This document shows, one piece after another, positions 7,291-15,014 of a DNA stretch of 64,000 nt. The translations under genes were made by a program, and so were the position numbers. The notes below the pieces were generated by a model, which saw only the letters and a program-made list of their open reading frames with translations, searched no databases and was not told where the DNA came from. Each line of letters starts with the position of its first letter. Position 1 is the first letter of the stretch. Origin of the DNA: Campylobacter showae CSUNSWCD (GTDB lineage Bacteria > Campylobacterota > Campylobacteria > Campylobacterales > Campylobacteraceae); contig NZ_AMZQ01000009.1 in NCBI RefSeq assembly GCF_000313615.1, forward strand, positions 1-64,000, read 5' to 3'.

Positions 7291-7848
7291 ATGTTTGCTT
7301 TAATGTGTTGTTGTTGTCGTAAAAAGCCATCTTATTATCTTGACTATCTTGAGCTTTTTCGTTTTTCTTATTATTATGAAATTGATACTTTTGGTAATTA
7401 TATAGTTGAATGTTCTCTCTCTGCTCCTTTTTATTCTCGATTTTTTACTAGTCAAGCTAATTATAACGTTGGCGAGGGATACGTTTCCCCTCCTTTAGAT
7501 GACCCCGATAACGGCGATTGGAATTCAGGCTTTTTTAACAACCATCGTGGGAATTTCTATAAGACGCCTTCTGCTCCTGATTTAGTTCCTATTTTTGATG
7601 ATGTTCTTAGTTATTATAATTCTTTGACTTCTTTTGATTATGGCGGGGCTATTTTTTCTTATTTCGTTTCGCCTTTTCTTAATCCCTCTGATTTTTTATT
7701 TGAAAATGTTTCTTTTGGTCTGGCTTTTGATTTTTTTCGTTCTCGTGCTATTGATATTTATTCAGCTTGTGCTTCTGGTTCTTTTCCTTATAATCGTTTC
7801 GACAATATTATATTAGGTGTAAAGGTTTCTAAAAATGCCACTATATAA
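7291..7848 (+). CDS. Cys4-headed, Tyr/Phe/Ser-rich phage protein
   Basis: This 185-aa protein begins MFALMCCCCRKK, with four consecutive cysteines followed by basic residues. The rest is rich in Tyr, Phe, Ser, Asp and Asn (for example YYLDYLELFRFSYYYEIDTF, about 15-34). Codons end predominantly in T, matching the neighbours and supporting this frame over the hydrophobic frame at 7634-7816. The composition suggests a beta-rich extracellular or virion protein. The family is not recognised. Confidence 0.5.
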   Translation: MFALMCCCCRKKPSYYLDYLELFRFSYYYEIDTFGNYIVECSLSAPFYSRFFTSQANYNVGEGYVSPPLDDPDNGDWNSGFFNNHRGNFYKTPSAPDLVPIFDDVLSYYNSLTSFDYGGAIFSYFVSPFLNPSDFLFENVSFGLAFDFFRSRAIDIYSACASGSFPYNRFDNIILGVKVSKNATI

Positions 7849-8191
7849 AGTAACTCAACAACAAGGAAACCGCGTTATTACTTCAACGCTTGAGGCTAAA
7901 AATTTAGCAAGTTTGCAAGCGTTTTTAACTGCGGCTTCAACTGCAAAGATTAAATATATTTATGAAGTTCATTTTGAGGACGACGCGACAACGCCTCCGA
8001 TAGATGATTTTAACTATTTTAAGCAATATAAAGCTTTTTGTAGTAATTCCAACCGCCGTAAAAAACAGGTTCTAGTCCATAACGTAAAAAAGACAATGGA
8101 CGAGGACAAGCTCACGCAACTTTGTAAAACATACCTCGAAGTAGGTGGGCTTAAAGTTGATAGCGTTACGTGTTCTTTATTTATGCAATGA
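7835..8191 (+). CDS. Small hypothetical phage protein
   Basis: This 118-aa protein overlaps the preceding gene by 14 nt. It appears alternately beta and helical, and ends ...VLVHNVKKTMDEDKLTQL... then VDSVTCSLFMQ. That pattern (strand, acidic helix, strand) also ends the 116-aa and 114-aa proteins downstream. It is the last gene before the structured intergenic region. Family not recognised. Confidence 0.55.
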   Translation: MPLYKVTQQQGNRVITSTLEAKNLASLQAFLTAASTAKIKYIYEVHFEDDATTPPIDDFNYFKQYKAFCSNSNRRKKQVLVHNVKKTMDEDKLTQLCKTYLEVGGLKVDSVTCSLFMQ

Positions 8192-8216
8192 GCTTCTAAA
8201 ATTAATCCTTATTCCC

Positions 8217-8345
8217 TTAGTTTTTTTTGCCTGATTTTCTTTCCCGCCAAGCTTCAGGCGCTCTGCGCCGTCGGAGCTTGGCGTTCCTCTCTTTGTTGCT
8301 TCTTAGATTCCTCTTTGGCTTTTTTTGATTTCCAAACATAAACAT
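8217..8345 (-). CDS. Possible 42-aa highly basic protein on the opposite strand
   Basis: An open frame from CAT at 8343-8345 to 8217 encodes a peptide beginning MFMFGNQKKPKRNLRSNKER and continuing with RRRRAPEAWRERKSGKKN, about 40 percent Lys and Arg. It could be a DNA-condensing or packaging peptide. It overlaps the perfect hairpin at 8245-8283, which by itself forces part of the sequence, and it is the only minus-strand candidate in the element, so doubt is high. Confidence 0.22.
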   Translation of the reverse strand: MFMFGNQKKPKRNLRSNKERNAKLRRRRAPEAWRERKSGKKN

Positions 8346-8487
8346 CTTTTCCCCTAGATGCCGCTTGCACGAGCTACCCGCAAAGCGACTTTTGTTATTT
8401 CGTTCGTGGTTTGTATTCCGTCAAATTTAGTTTATCGCGGATTAAACTGCTGAGCGGTGTCGCTTTGGCTCGTGCTAGCGTAAATCT

Positions 8488-8515
8488 TTGACTTTTTGGA
8501 CTTGCTAGCTATTAT
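8488..8515 (+). promoter_or_regulatory. Promoter for the 116/114-aa genes
   Basis: TTGACT (8488-8493) and TATTAT (8510-8515) are separated by 16 bp in the AT-rich end of the structured region. A strong AAGGAG ribosome site precedes ATG 8638. A separate, strongly expressed unit would suit structural proteins. Confidence 0.5.
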
Positions 8516-8637
8516 TAATAAAACTCGTATTCTTGGATATTTTAGCAAGCAATACAGCAATTATTAACGTTTTTTGTTACCATTTTATCGTTTATGCAGG
8601 CATAACGCAGAAATAAAAAACTCAAGGAGTAAAGAAA

Positions 8638-8988
8638 ATGCTAAAGCAAACCATTCAGGGCTTACGTCCTTTAACCGTTTCGGCTATTGGCGCGACTGAC
8701 GGCGATACTACGGCGTTAATTAGTCTTATGGCCGGTAAAGTAGAAAAATTTAAAAACGTTGGCGAGGGTGGCACGGCGGTCGTCGCAATTCCTAGCCCTT
8801 TAAATAAGAAAAGCATAGTTGTAGGCAAAAAAGACGCTACGGGTAGATTATCAACGATGTTTAGCGTTCCTCACGTCAAGCCTTCTAAGACCTTTAAAGA
8901 TTTGCTTGCAGATATAACGGGTAAGTTTGATTGTGACTACGTTCTAACTACAAAATGCGAATACGCGAAGCTTAAATTCGACGCATAA
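8638..8988 (+). CDS. Small protein, candidate coat protein A
   Basis: This 116-aa protein has its own promoter and an excellent ribosome site (CAAGGAGTAAAG). It is predicted beta-rich, with Gly/Thr/Val runs (GATDGDTTALI, GEGGTAVVAI) and a short acidic-helix-then-strand ending. Codon use is more balanced than in the 4-8 kb genes. High expression signals, size and pairing with the similar 114-aa gene suggest structural proteins. No family is recognised, so this is inference. Confidence 0.5.
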   Translation: MLKQTIQGLRPLTVSAIGATDGDTTALISLMAGKVEKFKNVGEGGTAVVAIPSPLNKKSIVVGKKDATGRLSTMFSVPHVKPSKTFKDLLADITGKFDCDYVLTTKCEYAKLKFDA

Positions 8989-9002
8989 AGAAAGGTGTAA
9001 AG

Positions 9003-9347
9003 ATGGCTAAATCATTAATAAGAAATACTTTAGGAAATCGCACGTTCGGCTTTGCCGTTCCTGCGGATGGAGCAACGGCAAAAACCTTTGCGGAGAATAA
9101 TCTTGACGGAAAATTTGTCGTTTATGAGGTTGAAAGCACGTCGGGAAATGATGTCGTAACTGACCTTTGGGACGTAACCGTAACTGGAAAATCTGAAACT
9201 AGTAAAGGTAAACACACATTTCAATTTTATGCAGATTTTAGCAAAGACGAGGACGAGATTCGCACCGCGCTTTTAAACAAAACTTTTAACGGGGTTAAGT
9301 TTGAAGAAGTCTTTGTTATAAATATGCAACATATAACTATCGCTTAG
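9003..9347 (+). CDS. Small protein, candidate coat protein B
   Basis: This 114-aa protein follows the 116-aa gene by 14 bases with AAAGGTG upstream. It is similar in size and in predicted beta-rich character (GKFVVYEVEST, LWDVTVTGKSE), with an ending DEDEIRTALLNKTFNGVKF then VFVINM. Similarity to the preceding protein is in pattern rather than clear identity. A second virion protein is a reasonable guess. Family not recognised. Confidence 0.5.
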   Translation: MAKSLIRNTLGNRTFGFAVPADGATAKTFAENNLDGKFVVYEVESTSGNDVVTDLWDVTVTGKSETSKGKHTFQFYADFSKDEDEIRTALLNKTFNGVKFEEVFVINMQHITIA

Positions 9348-9350
9348 GCA

Positions 9351-9572
9351 ATGCAAGCAAGTTTCATAGTGGAATATATTGAGCCGTTGATAACTATAAC
9401 GGCTCTATTCTTTACAATTATTAATTGGATAATCTCTCAAAGGCTTAACGCCTTTAATCAAAAGTTATCTTTATTTGAAAAATCATTTAGCGAGGATATA
9501 TCAACCCTTGAAAAGAAAATTGACAAGATTTACGATTTATTCCTTAATCAAAACGTAAGGCTACACAAATGA
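9351..9572 (+). CDS. Holin- or spanin-like membrane protein
   Basis: This 73-aa protein has one membrane span (about 9-28, IEPLITITALFFTIINWII) followed by a coiled-coil tail (LNAFNQKLSLFEKSF to LEKKIDKIYDLFL). It overlaps the M15 peptidase gene by ATGA (9569-9572). A short membrane protein coupled to a peptidoglycan peptidase is the usual layout of a phage lysis cassette, so a holin or inner-membrane spanin role is likely, though not shown by a named family. Confidence 0.55.
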   Translation: MQASFIVEYIEPLITITALFFTIINWIISQRLNAFNQKLSLFEKSFSEDISTLEKKIDKIYDLFLNQNVRLHK

Positions 9573-9907
9573 CGCTAGGACAAAATCAAGAAAAATTTAC
9601 TCAAGACCTCGTACAAATCTTAAACTATCTAATCGATAACGGCTATACAATCAGGTTGGGCGAAGTCGAGCGCACGCAAGCACAACAATACCTATATATC
9701 AAAGAGGGCAAATCAAAAACTTATAATTCAATGCACTTAAAGCGTTGTGCCGCCGATTTGCATATATTCAAAGGTGGCGAATGGCTACAATCAAAAACAC
9801 AGCTTCAAAGCATTGGCGACTATTGGGAAAGCCTAGACAAAAACAACAAATGGGGCGGTAATTTCAAAAACTTCATAGATACGCCGCACTTTGAAAGACA
9901 ATGCTAA
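9569..9907 (+). CDS. M15-family peptidoglycan peptidase (endolysin)
   Basis: This 112-aa peptidase would cleave peptide bonds of peptidoglycan to release progeny. The M15 zinc pattern is clear: SMHLKRCAADLHIF gives His56 and Asp63, and TPHFERQ near the C-terminus gives the last His. GEVERTQAQQ supplies the conserved Arg region. The size matches single-domain phage endolysins. No signal peptide is present, so export would need the membrane protein encoded just upstream. It is the last gene of the element. Confidence 0.82.
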   Translation: MTLGQNQEKFTQDLVQILNYLIDNGYTIRLGEVERTQAQQYLYIKEGKSKTYNSMHLKRCAADLHIFKGGEWLQSKTQLQSIGDYWESLDKNNKWGGNFKNFIDTPHFERQC

Positions 9908-9950
9908 CCCAAAAACACATAAGAATAAAAATATTTTTCATTGACAAAAC

Positions 9951-9965
9951 CTCGATATAATCGAG
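9951..9965. other. Hairpin near the right end of the element
   Basis: CTCGAT-ata-ATCGAG is a perfect 6-bp palindrome about 60 bp inside the right end. It may end transcription of the lysis genes or belong to the end structure of the element. It lacks a T run. Confidence 0.35.
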
Positions 9966-10004
9966 CTTCCATAACCTCACAAACTGCATTATCAAAAAGA
10001 CATA

Positions 10005-10010
10005 TTGACA
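10005..10010 (+). promoter_or_regulatory. Right-end -35 half of the circle-junction promoter
   Basis: TTGACA pointing outward at the right end. In the excised circle it stands 17 bp before TATGAT (367-372) of the left end. In the integrated state it has no -10 partner inside the element. Confidence 0.72.
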
Positions 10011-10024
10011 TTTATCTTAAAATC

Positions 10025-10161
10025 TTAAAGGGATTAAAAAAGAGAATTTCTTACTTCATCTTAAAGAGTGTGAATTTAGATCTAATAACAGTAAAGATAC
10101 AAAAACCTTCTATCATATTTTACTAAAGATGACAAGAGAGAATCCGCTTAACTTATCTTGA
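10025..10161 (+). pseudogene. IS1595-family transposase, right part
   Basis: The reading KGIKKENFLLHLKECEFRSN (10027 onward) and then FYHILLKMTRENPLNLS ends at TGA 10159-10161. HLKECEFRxN and LLKxxRENPL are the C-terminal signature of ISXO2-type transposases. It continues the frame broken at 365. Confidence 0.85.
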
Positions 10162-10231
10162 GCCTATTTTAATTATTAGAAAGGATAGTTTTGTGGTTTT
10201 TTCCTTGTACAATTTTCAAGGAAATTTTAAA

Positions 10232-10265
10232 GAAAAAACCTGCGGAAAGCCTGAGCCTCCCGCAG
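10232..10265 (-). terminator. groEL rho-independent terminator
   Basis: On the minus strand CTGCGG (10265-10260) pairs with CCGCAG (10245-10240), followed by six T residues, twelve bases after the groEL stop. Confidence 0.85.
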
Positions 10266-10276
10266 ATAAAGGTGTA

Positions 10277-11932
<1,656 letters not shown>

Positions 11933-12193
11933 TTATTTTAAAACGCCCAAAACGTCTTCGATTTTTAGAACCAAATACGTCTTGCCATCAAGCACGACCT
12001 CAGTGCCGCCGTATTTTGCAAAAACCACGCTATCGCCCACGCTCACGCCTTCTACCTCGCTTGATACCGCCAAAACCTTGCCGCTTAAAGGTTTTTCTTT
12101 TGCATTATCGGGTATAATGATGCCAGAAGCGGTCGTTTTGACGTCCTCGAGACGCTCGACTAAGACTCGTTTGCCTAACGGTTGAAAATTCAT
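11933..12193 (-). CDS. groES: Co-chaperonin GroES
   Basis: This 86-aa protein caps the GroEL ring. It shows [11 protein letters not shown] near the N-terminus, the mobile-loop region [15 protein letters not shown] (about 21-35), and [10 protein letters not shown] (about 61-70). Length is slightly short, as in other epsilonproteobacteria. It is the first gene of the groESL operon, preceded by AAGGATG, a CIRCE operator and a sigma-70 promoter, so control by HrcA is expected. Confidence 0.98.
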   Translation of the reverse strand: MNFQPLGKRVLVERLEDVKTTASGIIIPDNAKEKPLSGKVLAVSSEVEGVSVGDSVVFAKYGGTEVVLDGKTYLVLKIEDVLGVLK

Positions 12194-12224
12194 GATTCAT
12201 CCTTTATGGTTTGATTTTACTTTT

Positions 12225-12251
12225 TTAGCACTCTTTTGTTTTGAGTGATGA
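12225..12251 (-). promoter_or_regulatory. CIRCE operator of groESL (HrcA site)
   Basis: The arm TTAGCACTC at 12225-12233 (plus strand) is perfect. After a 9-bp spacer the other arm GAGTGATGA keeps 7 of 9 consensus bases. It sits between the -10 box and the groES start. Confidence 0.88.
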
Positions 12252-12252
12252 A

Positions 12253-12281
12253 ATTATAGTCAAATTTTTAGAATTTGTCAA
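12253..12281 (-). promoter_or_regulatory. groESL promoter
   Basis: On the minus strand TTGACA (12281-12276) and TATAAT (12258-12253) are both perfect, with a 17-bp spacer, just upstream of the CIRCE element. Confidence 0.9.
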
Positions 12282-12365
12282 TAATTTAGCTAAAATTCTT
12301 AACAAGTCTTAGTATAATCGGCTCAAGTTTCATAATAAAATTAAACTAAATCTAAAGGATAGACG

Positions 12366-14963
12366 ATGAAAATTTTAGGTGCCCTACTCGGACTGGTTTT
12401 TGCTTTGCTTATCGCGGCTTACGTCGCGGCCTTTACGGATTTTGGCAACGGTTTTGTTAAGCCGTATGCTCAAAATTTGATTAAAGAAAAAAGTGGATTT
12501 GACGTTAAATTTGACAAATTTCAGATCCGTCCGACGAGCGTAGATATCGTAGCGAACGTAAACGGCGAGATCGTAGCGAACGTAAACGGCGGGCTTTCTA
12601 TTTTCTCTCAAAGCCTCGATCTAAAATACGACGTCGCCGTTAGCGATCTAAAAAGTCTCGGAGTCAAGCTAAACGAAGCCATGAAAATCTCAGGCATCGC
12701 AAAAGGCAAATTTAGCGATTTCCTCGCTAGCGGAGTAGGACAAATGCTAGGCTCAAACGTCAGCTTCGACGCAAATTTAAAAGACTACAAGCCGCTTTCT
12801 CTAAAGCTCGACGCCAAAAATTTAGAGGTCGAAAAGGCCCTAGCGCTAGCAGGTCAGCCTATCTATGCGCGCGGTAAAATCTCTGCCGTCGCAAATATCG
12901 TAGAAAGCGGTGGCAAGCCAAACGGCACCGCAAACGTCGATATCTTGGACGTAAAAACCGATAACGCGCTAATCGCAAAAGATTTTAACGTCACTTTGCC
13001 GTCAAATTTCGCCGCAAACGGCAAAATCGTAGCCGACGTCAAAGACGGCATCGTAAACGCCAAAAGCGCCGTGATCACGCCGCTAGCCACGATCGGCAGC
13101 GACAAGACGATCTACGATCCAAACTCAAACACCCTAAGCAGCGACGTAAAACTCATCGTGGACGATCTGGCCAAATTTGAGTCCGTCGTTGGGCAAAAGC
13201 TTAGCGGCGCGTTTAAAGCAAACGGCAACGTCATCGCCACCGCCGGCGAGCTAAAAAACTTCGACGTCAAGGTTGAAGGCTTTGGCGGCAACGTCGATGC
13301 GGTGCTAAACGGCGGCAAACTCATCGCCAAAATCAGCTCGCTAAAACTTGACGAACTCGTTAAAATCGCCGCCTTCCCGGCATTTGTCGGCGGAACAATC
13401 AGCGGCGAAGCGGTGCTAAACGACGTGCACAACACGCAAAATATCTCCGGCTCGGTTAAGCTCGCCACCAAAAACGCACGGCTAAATCCGGCCGAGCTAA
13501 AACAGGTCGCAAAGGAGATAAATTTGAGCAAACCGCTAGCTTTTGAACTAAACGCAAACGCCGACGTAGCAAGCTCAAAAGCCAAATTTGATGCCTCGCT
13601 AAACTCCGAGCTTTTAAAGCTAAAGAGCCTAAGCGGCGTTTACGGACTGGATGATAAAAACGCGGACGTCAAATTTGACGCGGGTATCGATGATCTGGGT
13701 AAATTTGAAGAGCTAATCGGCAAAAAGTTATCTGGCAAAGTGGACGTAAAAGGCGCAGCAAAACTCGTAAAGGGCGCACTTAGCGAGCTAGTTCTAAACG
13801 CAAACGCTCTAGGCGGCAAGATAGACGCAAACCTCAAAAACGAAAAACTCGCGGCAAATCTAAGCGCGCTTTCGCTCAAAGACGCATTTACGCTGGCTGC
13901 GCTGCCAAACTACGCCGACGCCGTGATCGACGGAACGGTAAATCTAAGCGGACTGGATCCGAAAAATCTCAGTGGTACGGCTAAATTTAACGTCAAAAAC
14001 GGCATAGTAAATAGCGCCGTCGTAGCAAAAGAGCTAGATAAGCGCTTCCCAAACGACACCAAATTTGACGCTAACGCAGACATCGCTATAAACGGCGGTA
14101 AGGCCAAATTTGACGTACTAGCAAACCTCGTCTCAAATGCGAACAGGAACCTAATCGCGCTAAAAAATCTAAAAGGCGACTACGAGCTTGAAAGCGGCTC
14201 GGCGAAGGCGGACTTTGAGCTTGGTATAAGAGAGCTAAAAGAGATCGAGTTTTTGGTGGGACGACCGCTTTACGGGCCTTTGCTAGTTATCGGCGACGCG
14301 ACAAAAACTGGCGAAAAGCTAAGCGCGAACGTAAATTCGCGGCTCTTTAACGGCGATCTTAAGGTGGTCTTAAAAGACGATATCCTAAACGCAAATTTAA
14401 AAAGCTTTACCGCCAAAGGCCTCACCGACTTTTTGGGCCTCTCGCACGTCTATGACGGCACTGGCGATATGACGATGAACTATAATCTCGTCTCGCAAAA
14501 AGGCAAATTTGACGTCATCGTAGACGAAGGCAAGCTCGCAAAGACCGATTTTACCGAACAGGTAAGGACTTTTACCGGACGCGACATCACGAGCGAAATC
14601 TATAAAAACAGCAAAATAAAAGGCACGATAAACAAAAACCTCATCGACTTTAACGCCGATATGAACGCGACTAGAAGCCGAGTCTGGGTAACCAGCGGCA
14701 AATACGACATGGCGACCAAGGCCGTAAACGTGCCAATAAAGATGAACTACGAAAAAACCGACATCGACATCACGGTCACAGGCACTAGCGATAACCCAAA
14801 ATACACAATCGGCTCGGACTACCTAAAAGGCAAGGCGGTCAAAGAGCTGGATAGATTTTTGGATAAAAAATTCGGCAAGGATAACGAAAACGGCACCACG
14901 GGCGATGCAAAAAAAGACGCTAAAAAAGATGCGATAAAAGGGCTTATTAAGGGGTTGTTTTAG
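12366..14963 (+). CDS. AsmA-like envelope protein
   Basis: This 865-aa protein has an N-terminal membrane anchor (about 3-23, LGALLGLVFALLIAAYVAAF) and a long, repetitive beta-strand region with recurring patterns such as FExxxGxxLSGxxxxxG (about 270-290, 445-465, 620-640). It ends in a Lys-rich tail (KKDAKKDAIKG). This is the layout of AsmA/TamB-type proteins, which form hydrophobic grooves for lipid movement in the envelope; the function here is by family. An in-frame 24-bp tandem duplication lies near residues 58-74 (two copies of IVANVNGxx). It starts at ATG 12366 after AAAGGAT. Confidence 0.75.
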   Translation: MKILGALLGLVFALLIAAYVAAFTDFGNGFVKPYAQNLIKEKSGFDVKFDKFQIRPTSVDIVANVNGEIVANVNGGLSIFSQSLDLKYDVAVSDLKSLGVKLNEAMKISGIAKGKFSDFLASGVGQMLGSNVSFDANLKDYKPLSLKLDAKNLEVEKALALAGQPIYARGKISAVANIVESGGKPNGTANVDILDVKTDNALIAKDFNVTLPSNFAANGKIVADVKDGIVNAKSAVITPLATIGSDKTIYDPNSNTLSSDVKLIVDDLAKFESVVGQKLSGAFKANGNVIATAGELKNFDVKVEGFGGNVDAVLNGGKLIAKISSLKLDELVKIAAFPAFVGGTISGEAVLNDVHNTQNISGSVKLATKNARLNPAELKQVAKEINLSKPLAFELNANADVASSKAKFDASLNSELLKLKSLSGVYGLDDKNADVKFDAGIDDLGKFEELIGKKLSGKVDVKGAAKLVKGALSELVLNANALGGKIDANLKNEKLAANLSALSLKDAFTLAALPNYADAVIDGTVNLSGLDPKNLSGTAKFNVKNGIVNSAVVAKELDKRFPNDTKFDANADIAINGGKAKFDVLANLVSNANRNLIALKNLKGDYELESGSAKADFELGIRELKEIEFLVGRPLYGPLLVIGDATKTGEKLSANVNSRLFNGDLKVVLKDDILNANLKSFTAKGLTDFLGLSHVYDGTGDMTMNYNLVSQKGKFDVIVDEGKLAKTDFTEQVRTFTGRDITSEIYKNSKIKGTINKNLIDFNADMNATRSRVWVTSGKYDMATKAVNVPIKMNYEKTDIDITVTGTSDNPKYTIGSDYLKGKAVKELDRFLDKKFGKDNENGTTGDAKKDAKKDAIKGLIKGLF

Positions 14964-15014
14964 CTATTTTAAACATATAAACCAACAGAATATTAAAATT
15001 CCGCTGGTTTGATA

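Larger units (their letters stand above)
8192..8637. other. Structured non-coding region, candidate packaging/complementary-strand origin
   Basis: This gene-poor 446-bp region holds three strong secondary structures. CGCCAAGCT (8245-8253)/AGCTTGGCG (8275-8283) encloses GGCGC/GCGCC (8257-8269). A long-range 17-bp stem joins GCACGAGC (8367-8374) plus CAAAGCGAC (8381-8389) to GTCGCTTTG (8459-8467) plus GCTCGTGC (8468-8475). Within its loop lies AGTTTA/TAAACT (from 8429). Single-stranded phages keep packaging signals and minus-strand origins as such hairpins. The region ends with a promoter for the next gene. Confidence 0.55.
366..10026 (+). mobile_element. 9,661-bp phage-like element mobilised by an IS110-family recombinase
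   Basis: The left edge follows TATCTAAATTT (355-365) and the right edge ends with a TT core at 10025-10026. Deleting 366-10026 fuses the codons tta-tct-aaa-ttt to aaa-ggg-att-aaa, restoring HRLSKF-KGIKKENFLLHLKECEF of the IS1595 transposase, so both edges are fixed to within the 2-nt TT ambiguity. No target-site duplication beyond the shared TT is seen, as expected for IS110-family insertion. The cargo, left to right, is bridge RNA, DEDD recombinase, HTH protein, two small proteins, Rep_trans initiator, about ten small or membrane proteins, a structured intergenic region, two ~115-aa proteins, a membrane protein and an M15 peptidase. All clear genes are on the plus strand. I see no Zot/pI ATPase, terminase or tail gene. 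Confidence 0.9.

Noticed and set aside
9941-9962. TTGACA followed by TATAAT near the right end as a promoter
   Set aside because: The spacing is about 9 bp, far too short, and TATAAT is part of the palindrome CTCGATATAATCGAG. The useful TTGACA is the one at 10005-10010.
366-10026. Classic filamentous (inovirus) prophage encoding Zot
   Set aside because: Rep and the Piv-like recombinase fit, but no protein has a Walker A motif or Zot-like layout, and a lysis-type M15 peptidase is present.
9941-10126. 61-aa frame across the right end of the element
   Set aside because: It spans the element/chromosome junction and is out of frame with the recognisable transposase C-terminus encoded by the same bases.
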